Notes under the pieces: model-generated
The model's input: only the letters and a program-made list of their open reading frames with translations
Told to the model about the DNA's origin: nothing
Database searches by the model: none
Assembly: GCA_004347685.1 (NCBI GenBank)
Contig: SLTJ01000025.1
Coordinates: 1 to 64,000, forward strand
Direction: 5' to 3'
Length of the DNA stretch: 64,000 nt
DNA from: Clostridia bacterium
GTDB taxonomy: Bacteria > Bacillota > DSM-521 > Neomoorellales > SLTJ01
Shown here: positions 43,379 through 53,128 of the stretch, piece after piece
Numbering within the stretch: the first letter of the stretch is position 1
Layout: each line of letters begins with the position of its first letter
Translations under genes and position numbers: made by a program

Positions 43379-43699
43379 TCACCTCCGCAGCCCCGGCAGG
43401 AAAGGCTGGACCAGGGCCAGGATCAATGCCGAGACGGCCAGCGGGTCGAAACGAACGCTGAGGATTGCCACCCGCTCTGGGATCGCCACCCCCAGAAAGG
43501 ATACCAGCATCACCAGCACCAGGTAAATGCCTCCGGCCACCCCCAACAACTGCCCCAGGGCCAGAGAAAAGGGGCTGGAGATAGGCTCGGTCGGCAGTTC
43601 CCCGGCGGCGTAGCGCCGAATGTACTTACTGCGTTGCGCCACCGAGGCCATCCCCAAGCCCAGGATAATAACCGCGGCCAGGATCTTCTCCCACAACAT
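43379..43699 (-). CDS. Hypothetical membrane protein
   Basis: 106 residues with three hydrophobic stretches: ILAAVIILGLGMASVA at the N-terminus, LGQLLGVAGGIYLVLVMLVSFLGV in the middle, and LAVSALILALVQPFL at the end. I recognise no family. It lies 8 nt upstream of ymxH in the same direction, so it is probably co-transcribed and possibly linked with sporulation. Confidence 0.7.
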   Translation of the reverse strand: MLWEKILAAVIILGLGMASVAQRSKYIRRYAAGELPTEPISSPFSLALGQLLGVAGGIYLVLVMLVSFLGVAIPERVAILSVRFDPLAVSALILALVQPFLPGLRR

Positions 43700-43750
43700 G
43701 ATTATCCCACCCCCCGGTAAACCTTATGAGGGGCAGGAAATAAATATGTA

Positions 43751-44101
43751 TCAAACGTATCCTTCCTTGGAGCTGGTGCCCTCCTGGCGGCGAAAGTTCT
43801 CCTGGTTTTTCTCCAGGTAAGCCTGATATAACCCTTCGGCCGAAAGACCGGCTTTCAGACACAAGCTGATCAGGAAATGCAGGATGTCCACCAGTTCCTC
43901 CTGCACGGCCCGGGCCTCAACCGGGCGGGGGTTTTTCCACCATTTATAATTTACTTCGTCCACCAACTCCCCCAGCTCCACCATGATGGCCAGGGCCTCC
44001 TTTTGCACCCAGGTGGAGAAATCGTAGTCCAGCCCCCGCCGCCGGGCCAGTTCCTGATCAAAGGCGGCCTGCAGGGAAAAGATATGCTCCAGCTTATCCA
44101 T
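43751..44101 (-). CDS. dUTPase/MazG-like nucleotide pyrophosphohydrolase
   Basis: 116 residues. All-alpha NTP pyrophosphatase pattern with metal-binding acids: ELGELVDEVNYKWWKNPRP and EELVDILHFLISLCL. FSLQAAFDQELARRRGLDYDFSTWVQKEALAIMVE matches the dimeric dUTPase (dUTP diphosphatase type 2) group more than classical MazG. It would hydrolyse dUTP or a related nucleotide to limit uracil in DNA. Substrate not certain. Confidence 0.8.
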   Translation of the reverse strand: MDKLEHIFSLQAAFDQELARRRGLDYDFSTWVQKEALAIMVELGELVDEVNYKWWKNPRPVEARAVQEELVDILHFLISLCLKAGLSAEGLYQAYLEKNQENFRRQEGTSSKEGYV

Positions 44102-44102
44102 G

Positions 44103-45380
44103 CTACAACCCTGCTTCCGCCTGCATTTTCTCCAGGTCTATCTCCACCTGGCTGGGGCCGATGGCCGAAAAGGCAAAGGCTCCCTGGTTAAACATCCGGG
44201 CCGCTAGTTGCTGCACCTGGCTCATGTCAATCAGCCTCACCTTTTCCAGCACTTCTTCCACACTTATCACCCGGTCAAAGCAGAGTTCGGTCTTGCCAAG
44301 ACGGCTCATCCGGTTAGAAACGTTCTCCATGGACATGAGCAGGTTGCCCCGGGTTTGTTCCTTTATGCGGTTGAGTTCGTCCCCGGTGACGCCCTGGTCT
44401 TTGATCCTGGCCAGCTCCTCCAGGATCAATCCCACCACGTTCTTCACGTTTGCCGGATGGGTGCCGGCGTAGATAGCCAGCAGGCCGCTATCTACGTAGG
44501 CCGAGTGATAGGAGTATACCGAGTAGGCCAGGCCGCGGTTTTCGCGGATCTCCTGGAAAAGGCGCGAGCTTACCCCCCCGCCGAGGATGCCGTTTAGAGC
44601 GTTGAGGGAGTATATCTCCTCGTCCTCCTGGGACAGGCCGGGTGTACCCAGGCAGATCTGGGTTTGCTCCGTGTCCTTGACCACCACCCTGGTTTCGGCC
44701 TTAGGAACCGGCCGGGTTTCGACGTCAGGCCCGCCTCCGTTCAACTCGCCCGCCGCAAAAGGGGCCAGCTTATCCAGCAGCGCCTGGTGGTTAATTTTCC
44801 CGGCAGCAGCAATGACGATATTGCCGGCCCGGTAGCGCCGGGAATAATAGTCCACTATTTGTTCCCGCGTGAGGGAGGCTACGGAATCCACGCTGCCGAG
44901 GATGGCCCGGCCCAAGGGATGTCCGTCCCAAATAGTGCTGGCGAAAAGATCATGTACCAGTTCGTCGGGGGAGTCTTCGTACATCCTTATTTCTTCTAGG
45001 ATCACGTTTTTCTCCCGGGCAATGTCCTCGGGGGCAAAGCGGGAATGCAGCAGCATGTCGCTCAAAAGATCTATGGCCAGGTCCACATGCTCGCCCAGCA
45101 CCCGGGCGTAGAAACAGGTATACTCTTTGGTGGTAAAGGCATTGAGGACACCGCCCACGGCCTCCAGCTCCTCAGCGATCTCCCGGGCCGTACGCCGGGC
45201 TGTCCCCTTAAACATCAGGTGCTCCAGGAAATGAGAGGCCCCGTGGATGTCCGGCGTTTCATGGCGGGAGCCGGTGCGCACCCAGATACCGATGGCTGCC
45301 GACTGCACGTGGGGGACCTCCTCCGTAACCACCCTAATACCGTTTGGCAATACTTCCTTGTGGAACAATAAACTTCCCAT
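44103..45380 (-). CDS. M16 family zinc metallopeptidase (processing protease-like)
   Basis: 425 residues from ATG 45380 (GGGGAG upstream). The inverted zinc motif H-x-x-E-H is in SHFLEHLMFKG, with the third ligand Glu further on in EEIRMYEDSP. The inactive-like C-terminal half has the R-Y pair region ENRGLAYSVYSYHSAY. It is the YmxG/MlpA homologue of Bacillus by position near ymxH and the deacetylase. It cleaves small peptides; the target is unknown. Confidence 0.93.
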   Translation of the reverse strand: MGSLLFHKEVLPNGIRVVTEEVPHVQSAAIGIWVRTGSRHETPDIHGASHFLEHLMFKGTARRTAREIAEELEAVGGVLNAFTTKEYTCFYARVLGEHVDLAIDLLSDMLLHSRFAPEDIAREKNVILEEIRMYEDSPDELVHDLFASTIWDGHPLGRAILGSVDSVASLTREQIVDYYSRRYRAGNIVIAAAGKINHQALLDKLAPFAAGELNGGGPDVETRPVPKAETRVVVKDTEQTQICLGTPGLSQEDEEIYSLNALNGILGGGVSSRLFQEIRENRGLAYSVYSYHSAYVDSGLLAIYAGTHPANVKNVVGLILEELARIKDQGVTGDELNRIKEQTRGNLLMSMENVSNRMSRLGKTELCFDRVISVEEVLEKVRLIDMSQVQQLAARMFNQGAFAFSAIGPSQVEIDLEKMQAEAGL

Positions 45381-45406
45381 CTCCCCACATAGAGGTTGGA
45401 TGTTCG

Positions 45407-45438
45407 TAAAAAATCTTCCGCCCCTTTTGGGTGGCGGG
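45407..45438 (-). terminator. Terminator of the dacF-like gene
   Basis: On the minus strand CCGCCACCC, loop AAAA, GGGGCGG (stem with one bulge, 45418-45437), then a run of T (45408-45413). Confidence 0.7.
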
Positions 45439-45496
45439 CCTGGTACTGACGCGGGCAAGTATTTACTTCTATTCTCCCTCGGCTACCGATTCCCTG

Positions 45497-46663
45497 CTAA
45501 CGATTCCCGGTCGGCAGAGGTGAATTTAGCCGCCACCGCCTCCGGGATACGTCTTCGGCAGCCGCCAAGGGGGAATAGTCCAAGGGCCAGCCCTGCCAGG
45601 CCACCTCCACCCACCCCAGAATCTCGCCCCGAGCCACCGGGGCGGGGATTTCCCTTGGCAGGTGGAAGTACCACTCCGCATGGCTGTCGGCTCCGGGGGG
45701 CACAGTATATAGCAGCGGCTGGGAGTTGGACACGGTGAGCTCGCTTCGGCGTCCGCCCGTCACCGCCACCTGCCGGGTCAGGCTGGCAGCCGGCCGCCGG
45801 TACAGGGCCAGGGAGGCAAACCCATAATCCAGCAACCGCACGGCATCACCGTAACGATCGTAACTGCGCAGAACCACGGCTATCAGTTGCCTCCCGTTGC
45901 GGGTGGCCGAAGCCACCAGGCATTGCCCGGCCTCGCCGGTGGTGCCGGTCTTGACTCCGTCAGCCCCGGGATAGCGTCCCAGCAATTGGTTGGTATTGTG
46001 CAGCACCCGCGGCCACTGGTAACCCGGCCAGGGGATGGTGGCCTGGCGGGTACGCACCACGCTGGCAAGGAATGGGTCCTGGAGGGCATCCCTGGCTACC
46101 CGGGCCAGGTCATAGGCGGTAGTCCGGTGCGCCGGGTGCGGCAGGCCGTGCGGGTTGACGAAATGAGAGCCTACCCCTGCGTCCAGCCGCACTTTCTGGT
46201 TCATCAACCAGGCAAAAAGTTCATCAGACCCGGCCACATGTTCGGCCAGGGCCTGGGCCGCGTCGTTGCCTGACTCCAACAGCGCCCCCTGGAGCATCTC
46301 CGCTACCGTGAGCTTTTCTCCGGCCCGCAGATAGATCGAGGACCCGCCCACAGAGGCCGCCAGTTCGCTGGTGGTCACCACCCCCTGCCGGTCGGCGATT
46401 TCAGTGGCCAGAACCGCAGTGACGATTTTGGTGGTGCTGGCCGGCGGGCGTGGCTGGTAGGCGTTCTTCTGCCACAGCACCTGGCCGCTGGCGGCCTCCA
46501 TCAATACGGCAGCGCCGGCCGTAACCGCCGGTCCCGGCTCCCGGCCCGGGCCAACCGCGGCCAGGACCGGGGCACCCACCGAACCGAGGGTCAACAGGAG
46601 CATGACCGCGAACAGCCCGTGGCTTACGCCGCGCCTTGCATACCTGAGGGGAAATGACCGCAA
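45497..46663 (-). CDS. dacF: D-alanyl-D-alanine carboxypeptidase (DacF-like)
   Basis: 388 residues with a signal peptide. The penicillin-binding motifs are S-T-T-K (PASTTKIVTAVL), S-G-N (LLESGNDAAQALAEHV) and K-T-G-T (DGVKTGTTGEAG). A C-terminal PBP5-like domain follows. It trims the terminal D-Ala from peptidoglycan pentapeptides. The DacF label is by general similarity and sporulation-rich context; it could be another low-molecular-weight PBP. Confidence 0.9.
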   Translation of the reverse strand: MRSFPLRYARRGVSHGLFAVMLLLTLGSVGAPVLAAVGPGREPGPAVTAGAAVLMEAASGQVLWQKNAYQPRPPASTTKIVTAVLATEIADRQGVVTTSELAASVGGSSIYLRAGEKLTVAEMLQGALLESGNDAAQALAEHVAGSDELFAWLMNQKVRLDAGVGSHFVNPHGLPHPAHRTTAYDLARVARDALQDPFLASVVRTRQATIPWPGYQWPRVLHNTNQLLGRYPGADGVKTGTTGEAGQCLVASATRNGRQLIAVVLRSYDRYGDAVRLLDYGFASLALYRRPAASLTRQVAVTGGRRSELTVSNSQPLLYTVPPGADSHAEWYFHLPREIPAPVARGEILGWVEVAWQGWPLDYSPLAAAEDVSRRRWRLNSPLPTGNR

Positions 46664-46758
46664 AAATAAAACACCCCATAGCCGTACCTGTATTTACCGC
46701 GCTACGGAGTAGTATGTCCAGAACGGCTGCCCGGGGGGCTGGAATTTGCTGGCGGAAA

Positions 46759-47469
46759 CTATTCGATTATCTCCGAAACCGTAAGAAAGTCGTACCCCTG
46801 CTCCCGCACGGACCGGATGATCACCGGCAGGGCCTGTAGGGTCCTGGCGGTGGGGTGCATGAGGATGATGGCCCCGTTGGTCTTCTTCTCCAGCACCCTG
46901 CGGGCAATCTCGCTTGATTCCCGCTCTTCCTGCCAGTCCAGCGTGTCCACCGTCCACATCACCGTCAGGTAACCCATTTCCCCAGCCGCCTGCACCACGG
47001 CGTCGCCATCCTCGCCGTAAGGGGGCGCGAACAGGGTCGGCCGCGCCCCAATGCTTTTCTGGATGGCCGCCTGGCCTCTCTCAATCTCCGTCTTGATCTC
47101 CGCCTGGGAGAGGGAGCCTACGTGGGCATGGGCATAACCGTGGTTACCGACCTCATGCCCGCCGGCAGCTATTTCCTGCAGGATCCCGGGAAATTTCTCC
47201 GTCCAGCGGCCGGTGGGGAAAAACGTGGCCTTGACCTCCTCAGTAGCCAGCACCTGGAGTATTTGCGGGAGATACTCTTCGCCCCAGTCTACGTTAAAAG
47301 TGAGGGCCACCGCCTTTTTCTCCGGGTTGCCCTGGTAGATGGCCTGCTGGAAATTCGCGACGCTGGCTACCTGGCCCGAACCGTAAACCAGGAGCAAGCC
47401 GCAAAGCAACAACAACCCGGCCAGTCCCCCCTGCAGCAGCCTTTTTTCCGGGAAAAAGAAAATGCGCAT
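46759..47469 (-). CDS. Polysaccharide deacetylase (PdaB/YlxY-like)
   Basis: 236 residues with an N-terminal membrane/signal segment (GGLAGLLLLCGLLLVYG). The NodB-homology domain has AVALTFNVDWGEEYLPQIL (here N-V-D-W replaces the usual F-D-D-G), the zinc-binding GNHGYAHAHVGSL, and ARPTLFAPPYGE. The altered first motif matches the YlxY/PdaB branch, some members of which may lack classical activity. The position between pnp and the M16 peptidase parallels Bacillus ylxY. Confidence 0.9.
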   Translation of the reverse strand: MRIFFFPEKRLLQGGLAGLLLLCGLLLVYGSGQVASVANFQQAIYQGNPEKKAVALTFNVDWGEEYLPQILQVLATEEVKATFFPTGRWTEKFPGILQEIAAGGHEVGNHGYAHAHVGSLSQAEIKTEIERGQAAIQKSIGARPTLFAPPYGEDGDAVVQAAGEMGYLTVMWTVDTLDWQEERESSEIARRVLEKKTNGAIILMHPTARTLQALPVIIRSVREQGYDFLTVSEIIE

Positions 47470-47528
47470 AAAAACCGCCCCCGGTACCTAATCTATGCCG
47501 GAGCGGGTACGGTTAGACCTTCCTCCCG

Positions 47529-47557
47529 TTGACACCCGGCAAAGAGGGTGATAAGCT
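47529..47557 (+). promoter_or_regulatory. Promoter of the Uma2 family gene
   Basis: TTGACA (47529-47534), 17-nt spacer, TAAGCT (47552-47557), immediately before AAGGAGG. Confidence 0.6.
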
Positions 47558-47579
47558 AGGGCATAAGGAGGTGGGACTT

Positions 47580-48143
47580 ATGAGCAGGATACAACCTCCG
47601 GCGGGCCAGATCATTCTCACCTATGAGGATTACCTGCAATTGCCGGACGACAACAACCGCTACGAGATCCTGGAGGGGGTACTCTATGTGACGCCGTCCC
47701 CGAGCACCGGGCACCAGCGGGTTTCCCGCAACCTGGGGTACTCGCTGTTTAACCACGTATTGGATAACGACCTGGGGGAAATATTTTTCGCCCCTTACGA
47801 TGTCATCCTGAGTGAGATCAGCGTTACCCAACCGGACCTGATCTTTATTTCCCACGAGCGGCAGCACATCATCACCGAGGGAAATGTGCGCGGCGCCCCG
47901 GACTTGGTGGTGGAGATCACATCCCCCCATACCAAGGGAAGGGACAAATCCCTGAAGGCGCAGATTTACGCCCGTCACGGTGTGAACTTCTACTGGGTGC
48001 TGGATCCGGCCACGCAAACCATGGAAGAATTCCGGCTGGAAGCCGGCGGCTTTCGCCTGGTGGGCCGGCACCACGGCCCCACAGTGATACGGCCAGAGAT
48101 CTTTCCAGGTTGGGAGCTGGATCTGGGGGAAGTGTGGGAGTAG
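47580..48143 (+). CDS. Uma2 family putative endonuclease (DUF820)
   Basis: 187 residues from ATG 47580, with AAGGAGGTGGGACTT before it. PD-(D/E)XK elements: TQPDLIFISHER, then GAPDLVVEITSPHTKGRDKSLKAQIYARHGVNFYWVLDP. The N-terminus (TYEDYLQLPDDNNRYEILEGVLYVTPSPSTGHQRV) is diagnostic of the family, which is abundant in cyanobacteria and some Firmicutes and whose role is unclear. It is the only plus-strand gene in a long minus-strand tract, with its own promoter, which suggests insertion into a conserved region. Confidence 0.88.
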   Translation: MSRIQPPAGQIILTYEDYLQLPDDNNRYEILEGVLYVTPSPSTGHQRVSRNLGYSLFNHVLDNDLGEIFFAPYDVILSEISVTQPDLIFISHERQHIITEGNVRGAPDLVVEITSPHTKGRDKSLKAQIYARHGVNFYWVLDPATQTMEEFRLEAGGFRLVGRHHGPTVIRPEIFPGWELDLGEVWE

Positions 48144-48295
48144 TAACTATCCGGCCTGGGGCCTCTGTATTACTGGCGCGTATGTGGCCCTGGCGCTCGG
48201 CTCAAGGTACCAAGGCGGTGCGAGCACCCGGCTCAGCGCATCCCGTTTCCGAAACTGGGCGACGGGCATGGGGTTCCCGCAGCCACTGGAGTAAA

Positions 48296-48820
48296 TCAGA
48301 ACTCTATCCCTTCCCGGGCCGCTACTCCCTGGTAGTAGTGATGTTTAGTATCCTGCACCTCGCTGACCAGGTCGGCCACGGCGACGATTTCCGGCGGAGC
48401 GTAACGGCCGGTGAGGATCAGGTCCACCCACGGCGGGCGGGACCGGACCACCTCCAGCACCGCCGCCGTTTCAAGCAGGCCGAAGGCGCAGGCTACGTTT
48501 ATCTCGTCCAGCACTACCATATCGGACCCTCCGCCTGCTATCTCCCGCCGGGCCATTTCCAAGCCCTCTCGCGCCAGTTTTACGTCTACAGACTCTGGAT
48601 TGTCCGCGTTGACAAACTCGTCCCGGCCACACTGGACAATGACTAAGCCCGGCAGCCAACGCGCCGCCTGGATCTCGCCGTAATTCGGGTTTCCCTTCAT
48701 AAACTGGAACATCTTTACCTGCCAGCCGTGGCCCACGGCCCGCAAGGCCTGGCCCAGGGCGGCCGTGGTTTTCCCCTTGCCGTTGCCGGTGTAGACCTGC
48801 ACTATTCCCCGCTTGCTCAT
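48296..48820 (-). CDS. cobO: Cob(I)alamin adenosyltransferase (CobA/CobO type)
   Basis: 174 residues, ATG start. P-loop GIVQVYTGNGKGKTTAALGQALRA, then MVVLDEINVACAFGLL and LILTGRYAPPEIVAVADLVSEV, the family hallmarks. It transfers adenosyl from ATP to cob(I)alamin or corrinoid intermediates. It follows the thiolase gene by 6 nt; no other cobalamin genes are near. Confidence 0.93.
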   Translation of the reverse strand: MSKRGIVQVYTGNGKGKTTAALGQALRAVGHGWQVKMFQFMKGNPNYGEIQAARWLPGLVIVQCGRDEFVNADNPESVDVKLAREGLEMARREIAGGGSDMVVLDEINVACAFGLLETAAVLEVVRSRPPWVDLILTGRYAPPEIVAVADLVSEVQDTKHHYYQGVAAREGIEF

Positions 48821-48826
48821 GGCGCC

Positions 48827-50011
48827 CTATCCTTCCGCCTCTACCAGCAGGGCCTCCCCCTGAGCCGCGCCGCCACAGATGGTGGCTATCCCCAGCCCCC
48901 CACCCCGCCGGCGCAACTCGTAGACCAAGGCCATGATAATGCGGGTACCGCTGGCGCCGATGGGGTGGCCGAAGGCCACGGCGCCGCCGTTCACGTTCAC
49001 CCTCTCCAGGTCCCAGCCGGTAATCTTCCCGCTGATAAGGGGCACAGAGGCAAAGGCCTCATTGTTTTCTATCAGCGTAATATCCTTGATACTCATGCCC
49101 TTGGCCTGCAGCAGCTTGTTGGTGGCCAGCCCCGGCACGGTGGCGATATAGGCCGGTTCGGCCGACACAGAAGCGTGGCCCAGGATTCTAGCCAAAGGCT
49201 TGATCCTCTTTTGCCGGGCCTTGTCTTCCGACATGACCACCACCGCGGCCGCGCCGTCGTTGATGCCGGGGGCGTTGCCGGCCGTCACCGTTCCCGTATC
49301 CTTGACGAACGCCGGCGGAAGGGCCGCCAGTTTTTCCGCGCTGGTATCCCGCCGCGGCCCCTCGTCTTGGGCCACCATGGCCGTTTTCCCCTTGCCCAGG
49401 GGTACAGTAACCGGGACTATCTCCTCGGCCAGCAGTCCCGCCTCCATGGCTCCTATGGCCCGCTGGTGGCTGCGCAAGGCCCAGACATCCTGGTCCGCGC
49501 GTGTAATCCCGTATTCGGCTGCCACCCGGTCGGCCAGCACTCCCATGTGTACGTTATAAAAGGCACATGTAAGACCGTCATAGACCAGCATGTCCACCAC
49601 CGTGGCGTTATTCATGCGGTAGCCCCAGCGGCTGCCGGGCAACAGGTAAGGGGCGTTGCTCATACTCTCCATGCCGCCGGCTACTACCACCTCGGCCTCC
49701 CCGGTCCGGACCATCATGTCGGCCAGGACCACGGTGCGCAGTCCTGAGATACAGACCTTGTTCACGGTGTCCGAAGGCACGCTCACCGGCAGGCCGGCCT
49801 TGACAGTAGCCTGCCGCGAAGGGATCTGCCCGGCTCCCCCCTGGAGCACCATGCCCATCAGGCAGTAATCAACCTCATCCGGCCCGATGCCAGCCCGCTG
49901 CACGGCTTCCTTAATGGCAACCGCTCCCAATTCCACCGCCGGCACATCCTTGAGAGCGCCGCTAAAACGCCCGAAGGCCGTCCTGGCCGCCCCTACGATC
50001 ACGCTCGCCAC
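48827..50011 (-). CDS. Acetyl-CoA acetyltransferase (thiolase)
   Basis: 394 residues from GTG 50011 (GGAGAG upstream). The nucleophilic Cys is in VNKVCISGLRTVVLADM (about residue 88), the base His in GGAVAFGHPIGASG, and the second Cys in GIATICGGAAQGEAL. It condenses two acetyl-CoA to acetoacetyl-CoA or works in the reverse direction. Together with the separate hbd gene it could belong to a butyrate-type or beta-oxidation route. Confidence 0.93.
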   Translation of the reverse strand: MASVIVGAARTAFGRFSGALKDVPAVELGAVAIKEAVQRAGIGPDEVDYCLMGMVLQGGAGQIPSRQATVKAGLPVSVPSDTVNKVCISGLRTVVLADMMVRTGEAEVVVAGGMESMSNAPYLLPGSRWGYRMNNATVVDMLVYDGLTCAFYNVHMGVLADRVAAEYGITRADQDVWALRSHQRAIGAMEAGLLAEEIVPVTVPLGKGKTAMVAQDEGPRRDTSAEKLAALPPAFVKDTGTVTAGNAPGINDGAAAVVVMSEDKARQKRIKPLARILGHASVSAEPAYIATVPGLATNKLLQAKGMSIKDITLIENNEAFASVPLISGKITGWDLERVNVNGGAVAFGHPIGASGTRIIMALVYELRRRGGGLGIATICGGAAQGEALLVEAEG

Positions 50012-50040
50012 CGACTCATCTCTCCTCTCCCGTTTTCCAA

Positions 50041-50068
50041 CTCCCGGCAACCTGGCGGCTGCCGGGAG
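50041..50068 (-). terminator. Possible terminator after pnp
   Basis: CTCCCGGCA (50041-50049) pairs with TGCCGGGAG (50060-50068), a 9-bp stem. On the minus strand only ttgg follows, so termination may be weak. Confidence 0.45.
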
Positions 50069-50108
50069 CCACTTAGCTCGTTCACGGCCTGGTATAAGCC
50101 AGCAACGG

Positions 50109-52352
50109 TTACGGCCGCCGGCCCTGCCGCGGCGGGCGCGGGCCCCGGCGGTCACGTCCGGGATTGCCGGCCTGCTCATTCCGCTCCTTCCCGCCGTCCA
50201 CCGGCCGGGGGAGGGCGTCCTTGTGGGACAGGCGCAACTTGCCCTGCGAGTCTAGGCCAATGGCCTTCACCAGGAGTTGTTCTCCTTCATGAATGACATC
50301 TTCTACCCGGGCCACCCGGCCCTCGGCGAGCTGGGAAATGTGCACCAAACCTTCCTTGCCCGGCAGCCCCATGACCCCGGGGATCACCTCCACAAAGGCA
50401 CCGAAGTCGGTGACGCGGGTTACCCGGCCCAGGTACACCTGACCCACTTCCACCCCCTGGGTGATACTGCGGATAACCTCGGCGGCCCGCTCCCCGGCCT
50501 CGGCATCCAACGAGGAGATAAACACCCGCCCGTCGTCCTCGACGTCTATCTTGGCCCCCGTCTCTTCAACAATCTTCTTGATAACCTTGCCCCCGGGGCC
50601 GATTATTTCCCGGATTTTATCCGGGTCCACGGTAAGACAAAGCATCCGCGGCGCCCAACGGGACAGTTCCGCCCGAGGCGCCGGGATAACTGCCAGCATC
50701 TTCTCCAAGATGGCCATCCGCCCTACCCGGGCCTGCTCCAGGGCCCGGGCCAAAATCTCCCGGGTAATGCCGGCCACCTTGATATCCATCTGCAGGGCGG
50801 TAATCCCGTCCTTGGTTCCGGCCACCTTGAAGTCCATGTCTCCCAAGGCATCTTCTATCCCCTGGATGTCAGTGAGGACGGCAAAACTATCCTCCTCCTT
50901 GACCAGGCCCATGGCCACCCCGGCCACCGGAGCCTTAATTGGCACCCCGGCGTCCAACAAGGCCAGGGTGCTGCCGCAGACGCTGCCCATGGAAGTGGAG
51001 CCGTTGGAAGACAGGACTTCGGACACCAGGCGGATAGTATACGGAAAGTCTGCCTCACCGGGGATAACGCTCTCTAGGGCCCGCTCAGCCAGGGCCCCGT
51101 GGCCTATCTCCCGCCGGCCCGGCCCGCGGATGGGCTTGGTCTCGCCTGTGCTGTAGCCCGGCATATTGTAGTGGTGCATAAACCGCTTGCTTTCTTCAAC
51201 CCCGAGGCCGTCCAGGATCTGCTCATCGCCGACGGCGCCCAGGGTGGCCACCGTCAGCACCTGGGTCTCGCCCCGGGTGAAGAGCCCACTGCCGTGGGTA
51301 CGCGGCAGCAGCCCCACCTCGCACTGGATCGGCCGGATCTCATCCAGCCGGCGGCCGTCAACACGTATCCCTTCACTTAGAATCAGACGCCGCACCTTTT
51401 TCTTCTCGGCGGAAGCCACCACCTCCCTGACCCGGCCGGACAGTTCCGGATCGGCTGCCACCTCTTCCTGGTGGGCCGCCAGGAACTCCTCGAACACCTG
51501 CCGCTTGGCTTCTTCCAGCCTGGCTTCCCGCTCCTTTTTCCCGGGCCGCTGGGCCAGCAATTCCCTGATGGTTTCCTCCAATTTCGCTTCCGCCCGCGCC
51601 GCCAACCCTTCTGCCCATTCACCCGCAGCCGGCAGCGGCGGAAACTCCGGCCTTGGTTTTGCCACCCCATGCACGAGGGCCTCGCGGTAAAAGTCCTCGA
51701 TAAAGGCCACAATTTCCTTGATGGCTGCGTGGGCCTGGGAAATGGCCTCCAGCATGGTCTCCTCCGGCACGACAGCCGCCCCAGCCTCCACCATCATGAT
51801 GGCCTCGGCCGTTCCGGCCACCACCAGCCCGAGGCGGCTTTTTTCGCTCTGGGCCAGGGTGGGGTTGAGAACGAGATCGTTGTCCAACAAACCAATGGCC
51901 ACTGCCCCGATAGGGCCGGCAAACGGGATGCCGGAAATGGTGAGGGCGGCAGAAGCCCCGATCATGGCCGCCAGATTGGGCGGACAGTCCTGGTCTACCG
52001 AAAGCACCGTGGCCACCACGTGAACGTCGTTCCGGTAATTCTTGGGGAAAAGGGGACGGATGGGCCGGTCAATAAGGCGGGCCGAGAGAATGGCCTTTTC
52101 GCTCGGCCGCCCTTCGCGCTTGATAAAGCCTCCGGGAATGCGGCCTACGGCATAAAGCCGCTCCTCGTAGTCTACCGTCAAGGGAAAGAAGTCTATTCCT
52201 TCTCGGGGTTCAGCCGAAGCAGTCGCGGTAACCAATACCGCCGTTTCTCCGTACCGTACCAGGACAGCTCCGCCGGCCTGTCCAGCCAGCCGGCCGGTTT
52301 CCAGACTCAAGTTTCGCCCGGCCAGCGACAACGACTTTAATACAGTTGCCAT
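50109..52352 (-). CDS. pnp: Polyribonucleotide nucleotidyltransferase
   Basis: 747 residues, ATG start. Two RNase PH domains ([40 protein letters not shown] first; [21 protein letters not shown] second) are joined by a helical linker, then KH ([34 protein letters not shown]) and S1 ([21 protein letters not shown]) domains. The basic, Arg/Pro-rich tail is low complexity. It degrades RNA phosphorolytically from the 3' end. It lies downstream of rpsO as in most bacteria. Confidence 0.97.
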   Translation of the reverse strand: MATVLKSLSLAGRNLSLETGRLAGQAGGAVLVRYGETAVLVTATASAEPREGIDFFPLTVDYEERLYAVGRIPGGFIKREGRPSEKAILSARLIDRPIRPLFPKNYRNDVHVVATVLSVDQDCPPNLAAMIGASAALTISGIPFAGPIGAVAIGLLDNDLVLNPTLAQSEKSRLGLVVAGTAEAIMMVEAGAAVVPEETMLEAISQAHAAIKEIVAFIEDFYREALVHGVAKPRPEFPPLPAAGEWAEGLAARAEAKLEETIRELLAQRPGKKEREARLEEAKRQVFEEFLAAHQEEVAADPELSGRVREVVASAEKKKVRRLILSEGIRVDGRRLDEIRPIQCEVGLLPRTHGSGLFTRGETQVLTVATLGAVGDEQILDGLGVEESKRFMHHYNMPGYSTGETKPIRGPGRREIGHGALAERALESVIPGEADFPYTIRLVSEVLSSNGSTSMGSVCGSTLALLDAGVPIKAPVAGVAMGLVKEEDSFAVLTDIQGIEDALGDMDFKVAGTKDGITALQMDIKVAGITREILARALEQARVGRMAILEKMLAVIPAPRAELSRWAPRMLCLTVDPDKIREIIGPGGKVIKKIVEETGAKIDVEDDGRVFISSLDAEAGERAAEVIRSITQGVEVGQVYLGRVTRVTDFGAFVEVIPGVMGLPGKEGLVHISQLAEGRVARVEDVIHEGEQLLVKAIGLDSQGKLRLSHKDALPRPVDGGKERNEQAGNPGRDRRGPRPPRQGRRP

Positions 52353-52375
52353 ATGATGTTTTGTGAACCTCCCTT

Positions 52376-52399
52376 AAAAAAGAGCGGGAATATCCCGCC
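52376..52399 (-). terminator. Terminator or attenuator between rpsO and pnp
   Basis: GCGGGA (52384-52389), loop ATA, TCCCGC (52393-52398); on the minus strand followed by six T (52376-52381). A partial terminator here would set the rpsO:pnp ratio. Confidence 0.75.
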
Positions 52400-52401
52400 C
52401 T

Positions 52402-52668
52402 TTATCGCCTTAAACCCAGCTCGGAAATAACCTGGTGGTAGCGCTTGACATCGGTATCCCGCAGATAATTCAGCAGCGCCCTTCTCTGACCTACCATCTT
52501 CAGCAGCCCCCGCCGGGAATGGTGGTCCTTGCGGTGTACCCGCAAGTGCTCGGTGAGAGAGTTGATCCTCTTGGTCAGGATGGCGATCTGTACCTCGGGA
52601 GAGCCGGTGTCATGTTCATGGCGCCGATACTTGTCAATGATCTCCTTTTTTTCTTCCGCCGAAATCAT
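52402..52668 (-). CDS. rpsO: 30S ribosomal protein S15
   Basis: 88 residues from ATG 52668 with AGGAGGTGCAGC before it. It matches S15 throughout: [72 protein letters not shown]. It binds the 16S rRNA central domain. Own promoter at 52739-52767. Confidence 0.98.
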   Translation of the reverse strand: MISAEEKKEIIDKYRRHEHDTGSPEVQIAILTKRINSLTEHLRVHRKDHHSRRGLLKMVGQRRALLNYLRDTDVKRYHQVISELGLRR

Positions 52669-52738
52669 GCTGCACCTCCTAATCGCCTTGAGGCCCAGGA
52701 CGGGGACAGGCCCGGCCCGCGCCCAGGTTCTAACAGGT

Positions 52739-52767
52739 ATTTTAGCGCACCCGGAAAATAAAATCAA
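52739..52767 (-). promoter_or_regulatory. Promoter of rpsO
   Basis: Minus strand TTGATT (52762-52767), 17-nt spacer, TAAAAT (52739-52744), giving a ~65-nt leader. Confidence 0.65.
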
Positions 52768-52813
52768 CCTATTTCGGCCCGAGGCCCTGGCGGCCCGAGC
52801 CAAGGAGGATACC

Positions 52814-53044
52814 TTAGATCTTAGCCTGGCCAATAATGGTTATGACTAAACGCCCGGCCGTCACATCCTTGGCCACCAGGTCAAAGATTCTCCCCGAGGC
52901 CGCCACAAACCCCCGGAACCGGGTGGCCGCCGGCACGTGGCCGGGGATGCTTTGGGCCGCTTTGATAATGTCCGCAGCCGTAATTTCGCCCTGGCGAAGA
53001 TCCAAGAGGCGTTTCCTGGCATGACCGGTAATTATCACTCGCAC
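52814..53044 (-). CDS. Small hypothetical protein (DUF4258-like)
   Basis: 76 residues: [72 protein letters not shown]. The strand-helix-strands layout with [11 protein letters not shown] and a late V-I-T-I-I recalls DUF4258/BrnT-like proteins, some of which are toxins. No antitoxin partner adjoins it. It sits between ribF and rpsO, where no gene is expected, and may be an insertion. Confidence 0.5.
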   Translation of the reverse strand: MRVIITGHARKRLLDLRQGEITAADIIKAAQSIPGHVPAATRFRGFVAASGRIFDLVAKDVTAGRLVITIIGQAKI

Positions 53045-53128
53045 CGCTATCTTCCCCTTATAATGAACCCCCGCTTTGCTTCATTTTACGCTGGGGGCCG
53101 GCAGGGGGTGCGGGCAAGAGAGGTCGCC